NCBI GenBank assembly: GCA_903927345.1
Contig: CAIYMO010000033.1
Span: forward strand, 62,001-126,000
Source of the DNA: an uncultured Armatimonadota bacterium
Lineage (GTDB): Bacteria; Armatimonadota; Fimbriimonadia; Fimbriimonadales; Fimbriimonadaceae
Reading direction: 5' to 3'
DNA length: 64,000 nucleotides
The notes under the pieces: generated by a model
The model's input: only the letters and a program-made list of their open reading frames with translations
Told to the model about the DNA's origin: nothing
Database searches by the model: none
In this document: positions 54,456 to 62,003 of the stretch, one piece after another
Position numbering within the stretch: the first letter of the stretch is position 1
Layout: each line of letters starts with the position of its first letter
Made by a program: the position numbers and the translations under genes

Positions 54456-56684
54456 CTAGTTCTTTAGCGGCTTACCAGTTTCGAGCATGTGGGCGATCCG
54501 AGCTTTGGTTTCCGGTCGCTGGCACAGGATCAAGAATCGCTCTCGCTCAAGTCGGACGCAGTCTTCGTAGGATGTTGACTTGACCATACAGTGCTTGAGC
54601 TGCTCGCCGATGAGGACGTCGTAGGCGGTGAGACCGTCGGTTTCCTTAAGCTTTTCGTCGACCATTCCCGCCGTGAACGGGGGCATTTGTCTCCATTCGG
54701 GAGCGGCGACGGGCTCGACGACCTTTGCCATCTCGCGGGCTCGCGTGATGAGCATGTCCGGGTGGAAGATGACTTTGTCTTGACTGCGCAAGAAGCCATT
54801 TTGTCGAGCTTCGACGGCGTTAGATGCTACATAGCCAGACGTCATTTGGGCTATTGTGTCGCGCATCATCTGGGGTCCATCCTGGCAACGTTGGCGCATC
54901 ATCGTGACTCCGCGGCCGCCGGGGATGAGGCCGACTTTTGCTTCTGGGAGGCCGATTTGCGCATCGGAGAGCGCGATCAGTTGTGGGCAGCTAAGTGCGA
55001 GCTCAAGACCGCCACCAAGAGCGTAACCATGAAGCGCTGCGACGACTCTTCGAGTCGCCAGCTTTTCTCCGAGGGATTGGAGACGCTCAAGCGCGTTTTC
55101 TATTGCGAGCCAATCTTCTCGCTCGATCGCATCAAGGAAGAACTTGAGGTCGAAGCCGACTGAGAAGGCACGAGTCGATGAAGCAAGCACGTACCGGCCC
55201 TCAGGGTTGATATCAAGGAACGCGTGAAGGTCTTCGACGCCCTGCGGCGGTACGGAGCCCATCTTGGTACGCAGTTCAATTGATTGAACGCCCTCGCCGA
55301 GCTCCCGAACGTCCACGAGGCCATGGGAAGCAACGATGGGATAATCCGCAAGACTGCGGAATTCAGGCTCTTTGACGATGAGGAAATGGTCAGTCTCATC
55401 CGGCTTAAGTTGGCCGGCGGCAGAGTAATACTGCTTACTGGTGCCGAGGACGTTTGCGGCGCCGATCATGTCGATCATCTCGAATGGTCCCGCTTCCCAG
55501 CCGAATCCCCATTGCATGACGCGGTCGAAGCCCTGGATAGAGTGGCAGATGGACCCTTTCAGGTAGTCGGCGTAACGCAGAGCGGGGAGCAGATACAGCC
55601 GCATAAACTCGCCGACTTCATCCTTGGCGGCGAGCCCGAGCTTGAGGCGCTCGGCAAGGGGATTGCGAAGGTTGTCCGTTACCGTCGGAAGATTCGGCTC
55701 AATGCGTTGTCGGTAGGCGTGGGTGATGAGATCAAACGTCAGGTAGTCGCGGCCGATCTTGTCATAGAAGCCCTTTCCGGCCTTATCGCCGATATTGCCC
55801 TGGGAGAGCAGGTAATCGACCGACTTCGGATTCACCAAAGTGCCGATGTAGGGATCCTCGGGGCACCTAGCCATCTGGTTACGGGCAATATCCTCCATGA
55901 TATCGAGCCCGACGATGTCGTTGAGGCGGAACGAGCCGGAGCGCGGGCGACCAAGAAAGGGTCCAGTGATCAAATCAACTTGCTCGGGTGAGAGTTGGAG
56001 TTTTTCGGCGATATGGGTCGCCTGGTACATCGACCACATTCCGTAGCGGTTCGCGATGAAGCCCGGGGTGTCGAGAGCGGGGACGACACGGCGAGCAACC
56101 CGTTGCTCGAGGAACTCGAGAACTGCGGCACTGTCTTCGTCCGAGTTAAAGCCGGATTCGATCAGCTCGAGGAGCTTGAGGTAGCGCGGCGGGTTGAAGA
56201 AGTGCGTGCCGAAGAATCGCCTTTTAAACGAATCGGATCGGTCTTTCACAAGGAGCGAGATTTCGAGTCCACTTGTATTGGTCGACAAAAGCGCGTCCTC
56301 GTCAACCAGTGCTTCGAGTTTCTCGTACAGCGATCGCTTGGCGTCGAGCTTCTCCACAATCGCTTCGCAAACCCAGTCGGCGCCTTTGACCCAGTCAAGG
56401 TTTTCTTCAATGGACCCAAGCCGGATCTTGTCTGCGGTGCCTTTCACAAAGAAGTGAGGCGGCTTGGCAGACTTCGCCCGATCGAAGCAAGCGTGCACCG
56501 AATGGGTCGTTAGGTCTAACAAAGTTACGTTAAAACCAATATTTGCGAGGTGCGCGGCAATGCCAGACCCCATGGTTCCTGCGCCAATAACGCATACTGT
56601 ATTACCTGTCTTCAACCGATTCGCCAGTGAACCCACAATACTGCTAAGGATACCGACCAAGAAAGGTTCCTGGCTTCCCTTCAT
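54456..56684 (-). CDS. 3-hydroxyacyl-CoA dehydrogenase / enoyl-CoA hydratase fusion (FadN-like order)
   Basis: 742 residues. Fatty-acid beta-oxidation enzyme with the dehydrogenase first: Rossmann GAGTMGSG (about residue 34), HFFNPP (catalytic His) and helical dehydrogenase C-terminal part to about residue 400. The enoyl-CoA hydratase domain lies about 440-650, with ALGGGLELALSCPQLIALSDAQIGLPE and GLIPGGRGVTMM carrying the oxyanion and Glu regions. The dehydrogenase-hydratase order matches FadN and is reversed relative to FadB. No acyl-CoA thiolase in the window. Start ATG 56684; later in-frame starts are possible. Confidence 0.93.
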   Translation of the reverse strand: MKGSQEPFLVGILSSIVGSLANRLKTGNTVCVIGAGTMGSGIAAHLANIGFNVTLLDLTTHSVHACFDRAKSAKPPHFFVKGTADKIRLGSIEENLDWVKGADWVCEAIVEKLDAKRSLYEKLEALVDEDALLSTNTSGLEISLLVKDRSDSFKRRFFGTHFFNPPRYLKLLELIESGFNSDEDSAAVLEFLEQRVARRVVPALDTPGFIANRYGMWSMYQATHIAEKLQLSPEQVDLITGPFLGRPRSGSFRLNDIVGLDIMEDIARNQMARCPEDPYIGTLVNPKSVDYLLSQGNIGDKAGKGFYDKIGRDYLTFDLITHAYRQRIEPNLPTVTDNLRNPLAERLKLGLAAKDEVGEFMRLYLLPALRYADYLKGSICHSIQGFDRVMQWGFGWEAGPFEMIDMIGAANVLGTSKQYYSAAGQLKPDETDHFLIVKEPEFRSLADYPIVASHGLVDVRELGEGVQSIELRTKMGSVPPQGVEDLHAFLDINPEGRYVLASSTRAFSVGFDLKFFLDAIEREDWLAIENALERLQSLGEKLATRRVVAALHGYALGGGLELALSCPQLIALSDAQIGLPEAKVGLIPGGRGVTMMRQRCQDGPQMMRDTIAQMTSGYVASNAVEARQNGFLRSQDKVIFHPDMLITRAREMAKVVEPVAAPEWRQMPPFTAGMVDEKLKETDGLTAYDVLIGEQLKHCMVKSTSYEDCVRLERERFLILCQRPETKARIAHMLETGKPLKN

Positions 56685-56732
56685 TGACAGGCAAAAATGC
56701 CGAAGCTATAATTGGCATACAACCAAACACAC

Positions 56733-56774
56733 ATGATGAAAACTACCGAGGTGAATACCCATCGCAGGATTTAG
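56733..56774 (+). other. Short frame overlapping the infC start
   Basis: ATG 56733 opens a 13-codon frame ending TAG 56772-56774, in another frame from infC. It covers the Shine-Dalgarno and the AUC start of infC, so its translation could interfere with infC; may be accidental. Confidence 0.25.
56748..56763 (+). promoter_or_regulatory. Ribosome site and AUC start codon of infC
   Basis: GAGGTGA at 56748-56754 matches the anti-Shine-Dalgarno over seven bases and is followed, six bases later, by ATC 56761. An in-frame stop at 56752-56754 limits the frame. ATA 56755 is too close. The only normal starts (GTG 56851) would delete the first strand of the N-domain. Confidence 0.8.
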
Positions 56775-57402
56775 GGGACGTCGTCCCGTCCGCCCAGAGC
56801 CAGGCCCAGATATCAATGGCCGGCTTCTGAAGCACCGTGAGCTACGAATTGTGGGCTCTGAAGGTGAACAATTAGGTGTCATGACGACTCGTGACGCCCT
56901 TGACCAAGCGAGAAGCCAAGGCCTTGACCTGATTATGGTTGCGCCTCACGCTCAGCCTCCGGTCGCAAAAATTGCCGATTACGGCAAGCACAAATACCTT
57001 GAGGGCAAACTTGGAAAGGATAAAAAGCCCAAAGGCCAGGAATTAAAGGGTATAAAGATAAGTCCGCGTATCGCAGAAAACGACATGGCGCACTTGTCTC
57101 GGAACGCTATCAAGTTCCTTGAACACGGCGACAAAGTCAAAGTCACCTGCATGTTTCGACAGCGAGAGCTTGCTCACCCTGAGAACGGGTTGAAGCGACT
57201 CGAGCATTTTGCCGAAATGGTGAGCGAAGTGGGAACGGTCGAAAGACCACCGAATTTGGATGGACGCCAGATGATCATGGTGTTGATGCCAAAGCCGGGA
57301 GTGAAGAAGAAAGATGCCAAAGATCAGGACAAACAAGTCGGCAGCGAAGAGGTTCAAGATCACCGGAACGGGGAAGATCACTCGACGCAAGAGCCACAAT
57401 AA
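56761..57402 (+). CDS. infC: Translation initiation factor IF-3, with non-canonical AUC start
   Basis: 213 residues from ATC 56761. Blocks 50S joining and proofreads the start codon. The N-domain begins with DINGRLLKHRELRIVGSEGEQLGV, whose conserved first part lies upstream of GTG 56851, so the protein must start earlier; the only candidate with a good ribosome site is AUC. IF-3 discriminates against non-AUG starts, so a rare start here allows self-repression, as known for AUU in E. coli infC. The C-domain (KGIKISPRIAENDMAHLSRNA, MFRQRELAHPENG) is complete. The last 30 residues are a charged extension overlapping rpmI by 89 bases. Confidence 0.93.
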   Translation: MAGFRGRRPVRPEPGPDINGRLLKHRELRIVGSEGEQLGVMTTRDALDQARSQGLDLIMVAPHAQPPVAKIADYGKHKYLEGKLGKDKKPKGQELKGIKISPRIAENDMAHLSRNAIKFLEHGDKVKVTCMFRQRELAHPENGLKRLEHFAEMVSEVGTVERPPNLDGRQMIMVLMPKPGVKKKDAKDQDKQVGSEEVQDHRNGEDHSTQEPQ

Positions 57403-57508
57403 CCACCAGTTCCTGCACAAGCGCAATAGCACCAAGCGTGCTCTTGAAGGCGAGCCGGTACTGTTCCGAGGCGAGACAAAGCGCGTTAAGCGACTTCTCG
57501 TTCTGTAG
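57314..57508 (+). CDS. rpmI: Ribosomal protein bL35
   Basis: 64 residues. MPKIRTNKSAAKRFKITGTGKI and KSHNNHQFLHKRNSTKR are typical. ATG 57314 lies 89 bases inside infC in another frame, so it overlaps the infC extension. The usual infC-rpmI-rplT order is kept. Confidence 0.96.
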   Translation: MPKIRTNKSAAKRFKITGTGKITRRKSHNNHQFLHKRNSTKRALEGEPVLFRGETKRVKRLLVL

Positions 57509-57603
57509 TTTTAACGTCCCGCATGCGGGACCCCGACCCCTTACCGCTACCGCTCATGATAGAGTTGGGACCCGGTGGAAAGATACTAAACAGGAGATAA
57601 AGA
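57509..57603 (+). promoter_or_regulatory. Spacer before rplT with 16-base palindrome
   Basis: Contains the perfect palindrome 57516-57531 (GTCCCGC-AT-GCGGGAC) and a good ribosome site AGGAGAT near 57592. The palindrome may be an RNA hairpin for ribosomal-protein feedback or a protein site. Confidence 0.5.
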
Positions 57604-57957
57604 ATGGCAAGAATTAAACGTGGCCTTATGCGCCACAAACGCCACAAGAAGATCATTGGCAAGGCCAAGGGTTACTTCGGGCGTAAGAAGAACGTTTTCC
57701 GACGTGCTAACGAGCAGGTCATGAAGTCGGGGCAGTACGCGTTCCGAGACCGACGAGCCAAGAAGCGCGATTTCCGACGCCTTTGGATCGTTCGTATCAC
57801 CGCTGCTTGCTCGCACTGCGGAATCAAGTACAGCCAGCTGATCCACGGACTCAACACCCAAGGTATTCAGCTCAACCGAAAGATGCTTTCTGAGCTCGCA
57901 ATCGCCGACATGTCCGCATTCAAGGCAGTCGTCGAATCCGCTCGAAAGGGTCTGTAA
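57604..57957 (+). CDS. rplT: Ribosomal protein bL20
   Basis: 117 residues. Binds 23S rRNA early in assembly and in E. coli represses the rpmI-rplT message. Conserved GYFGRKKNVFRRANEQVMKSGQYAFRDRR, LWIVRITAACSHCGIKYS and LNRKMLSELAIADMSAF. Preceded by a clear AGGAG. Followed by a terminator. Confidence 0.97.
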   Translation: MARIKRGLMRHKRHKKIIGKAKGYFGRKKNVFRRANEQVMKSGQYAFRDRRAKKRDFRRLWIVRITAACSHCGIKYSQLIHGLNTQGIQLNRKMLSELAIADMSAFKAVVESARKGL

Positions 57958-57976
57958 GACAAGTCTTAGGTACAGG

Positions 57977-58013
57977 GAGGTCCCAAGTTCAGTTGAACTT
58001 GGGACCTCTTTTT
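57977..58013 (+). terminator. Intrinsic terminator of infC-rpmI-rplT
   Basis: Stem of at least 14 pairs (57978-57991 with 57994-58007), followed by TTTTTA. Confidence 0.9.
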
Positions 58014-58031
58014 ATGTTGAGTTGGCTTAGG

Positions 58032-58037
58032 TAACAT
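58032..58037 (+). promoter_or_regulatory. -10-like element TAACAT before AIM24 gene
   Basis: Ends 8 bases before ATG 58046, no ribosome site between. Confidence 0.3.
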
Positions 58038-58045
58038 CCGTAATC

Positions 58046-58750
58046 ATGGAAGCGACGCCTAGCTACTCGTTGAACGACTTCATTCTTGCCACCGGAGAGA
58101 AAGACAATCCCGGGCACGACTTTGAGCTCGAGTCTCCGAAACTGCTTGAAATCAATCTAGCAGGGCGAGTATGGACAAAGTTGGGTTCCATGATTGCCTA
58201 TCGCGGCAACGTCAAGTTTTCGCGAGAAGGAGTGCTAGAAGGCGGGCTTGGAAAGGCGTTCATGAAGGCTTTGAGCGGTGAGATGTCACCTCTTACCAAA
58301 GTGGAAGGCAATGGCATTGTCTATGTCGCAGATGCTGGGAAGGAGGTCTCGATTATTCAGCTCGACGGGTCGGCATTGAACGTAAGTGGAAATGATCTCT
58401 TAGCGTTTCAGGACACAGTGAGCTATGAAGTGACAATGCATCGAAAGGTATCGGGGATGCTCTCCGGCGGCTTGTTTTCGGTGAAGTTGCAAGGGAAGGG
58501 AATGGTGGCGATCACCACGCACGGTCGCCCATTGACCCTAAAGGTCACAGGGCAGGATCCGGTGATTACTGATCCGAACGCAACAGTCGCTTGGTCGGGA
58601 AATTTGGTTCCGGAGCTGAAAACCGATATCAACTTCAAGTCGCTGATGGGTCGCGGGGGCGGGGAGACGTTCCAGATGGTGTTTCGTGGCGAGGGGTTTG
58701 TTGTGGTACAGCCGTTCGAGGAAGTGCCGGTAGTTGCTTCGGCTTCGTAG
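58046..58750 (+). CDS. AIM24 family protein
   Basis: 234 residues. Beta-rich AIM24/DUF124 fold, with KLGSMIAYRGNVKFSREGV, NGIVYVADAGKEVSIIQLDG and LLSGGLFSVKLQGKGMVAITTHG as family runs. The family occurs in bacteria and in yeast mitochondria; the biochemical role is not established. No signal peptide. Ends 24 bases before the convergent gene. Confidence 0.88.
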   Translation: MEATPSYSLNDFILATGEKDNPGHDFELESPKLLEINLAGRVWTKLGSMIAYRGNVKFSREGVLEGGLGKAFMKALSGEMSPLTKVEGNGIVYVADAGKEVSIIQLDGSALNVSGNDLLAFQDTVSYEVTMHRKVSGMLSGGLFSVKLQGKGMVAITTHGRPLTLKVTGQDPVITDPNATVAWSGNLVPELKTDINFKSLMGRGGGETFQMVFRGEGFVVVQPFEEVPVVASAS

Positions 58751-58774
58751 CTGATCGCCCTGGACCGACTTGGT

Positions 58775-60010
58775 TCAGGGCGATTTTGTTTTTGTCTTTG
58801 GAATGAAAAGATAGGCGCGGCCTTTGTTCTGAGCGACGAAAGCGCCCGTCTTTGAGATCCAGCGTCGTCCTGACCTGTAGGGGCCACCTGAGTTAGGGCT
58901 TGGTACGCTCCAATCGGTTCCAAGATCCTTGGTCCATTGCGTCAACGCATAAAGCTTGCCGTCTTTTCTGAGATACAAATCTCCTCCATAGGCGCTCTTT
59001 CCGCACTGCATCAACATCGAGTTTGCGTCCGCAGTAGCAAGTACCTTTCCAGACTGGGTTCTAGCCGGAAGTGCAATTGGTTCCAGCTTTCCATCGACTA
59101 GGAAGTGAGGCCAGTATTGTAAGTCTTGGGGTGAGCTGCGATGAACGACCAAGGCGTCGTCAAGCGTGACTTGAGGGTCTGCATAATTTGGTCTGAATTC
59201 AGAAGGCATCGGAACGACGGCATATGCCTCCCCCTTTGATCGATAGATAATCGTTCGGCTGCCTCTCCGGTCATTATAGAGAGAGTCGTTCTCCAGGTTC
59301 GAGCCGTACAGAGTGCCGGAGGCTGAGATTTGGAGATTATCGGGGTACGGATTTCGTGTGGTCGAATTGAATATCCCCACGATGCGGGCCGCCGCGATCA
59401 ATGGGCTCTCGTCTGCGGGTTCCATCTTGCCAACTAGGCTGACATCTCCCTGGTCAGTTACCAGATGAGTCCGATAGTAGCTTGAGAAGCAGAAACTCCT
59501 CCCTGCTGCAAAGACCTCATCGTTGGAAAAAGGAGTCCCTTCAGGTGAGAGATATGGCTCCTTAAGCGCCAAAGGTTTTCCATCGATTTGGACGTGATTG
59601 TCCATCAGTTGTACGACCCGCCCGTCCGCAAAGATGGCAGAGGGACGGTAGGCCAATCCCTTTGTGCTTCCCTTTGGCGCTCTCAAAAAAATGGCGTCCG
59701 GAGTGTCCCCGATTCGAGCCTTCGGTGAGACCACCTTTGCGTAGAGCAACGTTCCGTCGTCGGAGAATCCGATGGCGCTGGCGATTCCCAGATCAATACG
59801 CTCGAATTCTAGGTCGTTTGACAACTCCTGGTAAGGGCCAGACATGAGCTGGGGGTACTCCTTCCGAATCATCGCTCTCTGATTTTTGATGTGCTCATCG
59901 GTCGGAGTCGTGTTGCGATGATAGCGATACACGAGAGCAGAGGCGTAGAGACAGAGGAGTCCTTTGCCGAATGTTGCAAAGGTAATCTGTCGTTTAGGTC
60001 CAGAAGTCAT
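58775..60010 (-). CDS. Membrane-anchored beta-propeller-like protein, unknown
   Basis: 411 residues from ATG 60010, which has GGAGGG upstream; ATG 60025 contains that site in its codons. One hydrophobic segment (about 10-30) then an exported body with recurring blade-like strands (VVQLMDNHVQIDGKPL, LYGSNLENDSLYNDRRG, LYLRKDGKLYALTQW). No recognised enzyme motif. Convergent with the AIM24 gene, divergent from the dioxygenase-like gene. Confidence 0.6.
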   Translation of the reverse strand: MTSGPKRQITFATFGKGLLCLYASALVYRYHRNTTPTDEHIKNQRAMIRKEYPQLMSGPYQELSNDLEFERIDLGIASAIGFSDDGTLLYAKVVSPKARIGDTPDAIFLRAPKGSTKGLAYRPSAIFADGRVVQLMDNHVQIDGKPLALKEPYLSPEGTPFSNDEVFAAGRSFCFSSYYRTHLVTDQGDVSLVGKMEPADESPLIAAARIVGIFNSTTRNPYPDNLQISASGTLYGSNLENDSLYNDRRGSRTIIYRSKGEAYAVVPMPSEFRPNYADPQVTLDDALVVHRSSPQDLQYWPHFLVDGKLEPIALPARTQSGKVLATADANSMLMQCGKSAYGGDLYLRKDGKLYALTQWTKDLGTDWSVPSPNSGGPYRSGRRWISKTGAFVAQNKGRAYLFIPKTKTKSP

Positions 60011-60111
60011 GCCACCCTCCGTCATGAACTTCCAGTATGTCCAACGTGGTTTCTGAATGAGAAGCTTTCTGTCGCAGTAAACTCGTAGAACGACTCAACG
60101 AAGAGGAAATC

Positions 60112-61263
60112 ATGCGCTATCACCACCTCGGACAACTTCCTAAAAAGCATCATATCCAGTTCCGCAAGCCTGATGGCGGGCTCTACACGGAGCAGCTGTT
60201 TAGCACGCACGGATTCAGCAACGTCAGTTCGACCCTGTATCACATCAATGAGCCGACGGAGATGGGCCCGTGGCGCGATCTGGGCTCTTTTGCGCCGGAG
60301 TACCTTGAGGAGCAGCCTGTTCACCATCGACACCTTAAGACCGCGCAGCTGACGCCGTTCGGTGATGCGGTGACGGGTCGAAAGTGCCTGATGGGCAACA
60401 ACGACATCGAGTGGAACCAGGTGCTTGTCGCCGAGCAGATGGACTACTTCTTCAAGAACTCGGACGGAGACGAGTGTTTATTCATCCACGACGGAAAGGG
60501 AACGATGGAATCTCTCTACGGCACCATCCATTTCCGCGAGGGTGACTACTTGGTGATTCCTAGAGGAACGATTTACAAACTCAACTTTGAAACGCTTCCC
60601 GTGCGAATGCTCGCGATTGTCAGCCACGGTTTCATCGAAACTCCTCGTCGGTACCGCAACGAGTACGGTCAGCTTGAAGAGCATGCGCCTTATTCTGAGC
60701 GCGACTTCCGACCGCCATCTGAACTGCCTGTTCATGACAGGCGCGAGGAGACCAAAGTGGTCATCCGCAGCCGAAACCGGATGACAGAGTACACCAGCCC
60801 TTATCATCCGTTGGACGTTGTAGGTTGGGACGGCTACTGCTACCCGTATGCCTTCAATATCAACGACTTCCAGCCGATCACGGGCAAGCTGCATATGCCT
60901 CCTCCAATCCACCAGACATTCCAGGCACCTGGGTTCGTGGTGTGCTCGTTCTGCCCGCGCATGCTGGATTACCATCCAGACGCCATCGTCGTGCCGTATG
61001 TGCACAGCAACGTCGATTCTGACGAGGTTCTGTACTACTGCAACGACAAGTTCGGCTCGAGGAAGGGGATTGAAGAGGGAAGCATTACTCTGCACCCGCT
61101 AGGAATCCCGCACGGCCCTCAGCCTGGGGTTGTGGAGAAGGCGATCGGCGCGACCAAGACGGATGAGCTCGCAGTGATGGTGGATACCTTCAAGCCGTTC
61201 AAGCTGACCAAGTACGCGCTCGAGATCGAGGACGAGAACTACTGGAAAAGCTGGAGCCGATAA
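60112..61263 (+). CDS. hmgA: Homogentisate 1,2-dioxygenase-like cupin
   Basis: 383 residues. Non-haem Fe(II) dioxygenase that opens the ring of homogentisate in Tyr/Phe degradation. N-terminal HHIQFRKPDGGLYTEQLF, central DECLFIHDGKGTMESLYGTI and REGDYLVIPRGTIY cupin, and the C-terminal metal site YVHSNVDSDEVLYYCN with His and Glu plus HPLGIPHGPQPG with His. It is shorter than the 430-445 residues common in proteobacteria and fungi. AGGAAAT precedes the ATG. No fumarylacetoacetase or maleylacetoacetate isomerase is nearby. Confidence 0.87.
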   Translation: MRYHHLGQLPKKHHIQFRKPDGGLYTEQLFSTHGFSNVSSTLYHINEPTEMGPWRDLGSFAPEYLEEQPVHHRHLKTAQLTPFGDAVTGRKCLMGNNDIEWNQVLVAEQMDYFFKNSDGDECLFIHDGKGTMESLYGTIHFREGDYLVIPRGTIYKLNFETLPVRMLAIVSHGFIETPRRYRNEYGQLEEHAPYSERDFRPPSELPVHDRREETKVVIRSRNRMTEYTSPYHPLDVVGWDGYCYPYAFNINDFQPITGKLHMPPPIHQTFQAPGFVVCSFCPRMLDYHPDAIVVPYVHSNVDSDEVLYYCNDKFGSRKGIEEGSITLHPLGIPHGPQPGVVEKAIGATKTDELAVMVDTFKPFKLTKYALEIEDENYWKSWSR

Positions 61264-61309
61264 AAAGAATGGGAGCTAGTAGCGATTAAGCCACTAGCTC
61301 CCATTGATT
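61264..61309. terminator. Bidirectional terminator between hmgA-like and Spy-like genes
   Basis: Perfect 13-base stem (61268-61280 with 61293-61305), loop of 12. The minus strand has the stronger T-run (CTTTTTAT), so it mainly ends the secretin operon. Confidence 0.85.
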
Positions 61310-61325
61310 TGTGGAACCGTTTGAG

Positions 61326-62003
61326 TTAGTTTCCGCCTTCCTTCTTTTCGACGAACTTCTTGCCACCCATTTCGGTGAGCTTGGCTCGCTGTGCGTCGGT
61401 GAGAATCTTGCCGAGCTCGGTGTTCATGATGTCGCCGTTCTTCTTCATCTTCTCTTGCATCTCTTCGCGGCTCAATTCTTGGTCGCGCATCTTCTGCATA
61501 AGGGCTTGCATCGCTTCGCCAGAAGCCTTCTGGAGACCGTCGATCTTCTCTTGCTGAGCGGAGGTGATTTCGAGAGCCTTCGCGACATCCTTCTGGAGGA
61601 TGGATCGGTTGCCGTTCACTTGAATCGCGATCTGTCCGACGCGCTTCACTTGGTCTGGGGTGAGCCAGCCTTCGACTTCCTTCTTCATCGAATCCATCTG
61701 CTTGGTCATGATGTCTTGCATCTTCTTTCGACCTTCTTCGGATCGCATATCCTCGAAGCTCATTCCTGAGTTCTGGAAGACAGACATCATTCGCTCGCGC
61801 AGTGCGTCTGGTGCGAAGTACTCGGCAACCTTAAGCTTCTGATCGGAGTTGAGGCCAAGATCTTCTTGGACATCTTCTCGGGTCAGGAGCATCAGCGGGT
61901 TGTTTTGCATTCCGCCCATCATTCCGCCCTGGCGACCACCACCCTGAGCAAATGCGGCGACTGCCGACATGACGACTACGATTGATAGAATCAGTTTTTT
62001 CAT
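61326..62003 (-). CDS. Exported Met-rich Spy/CpxP-like helical protein
   Basis: 225 residues. Signal peptide to about AFA (residue 18), then a Gly/Met-rich stretch (GGGRQGGMMGGMQ), then long helices with LTPDQVKRVGQ and LTDAQRAKLTEM, the LTxxQ-like motifs of Spy/CpxP periplasmic chaperones. Start ATG 62003 overlaps the secretin stop by 1 base (TAATG), so it is translationally coupled to it. A chaperone or regulator of the secretin or pseudopilus is inference. Confidence 0.78.
   Translation of the reverse strand: MKKLILSIVVVMSAVAAFAQGGGRQGGMMGGMQNNPLMLLTREDVQEDLGLNSDQKLKVAEYFAPDALRERMMSVFQNSGMSFEDMRSEEGRKKMQDIMTKQMDSMKKEVEGWLTPDQVKRVGQIAIQVNGNRSILQKDVAKALEITSAQQEKIDGLQKASGEAMQALMQKMRDQELSREEMQEKMKKNGDIMNTELGKILTDAQRAKLTEMGGKKFVEKKEGGN

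Noticed and set aside
57300-57410. Frameshift at the infC 3' end
   Set aside because: Both IF-3 and bL35 are complete in their own frames; an overlap explains the data without an error, though a check of reads is noted.
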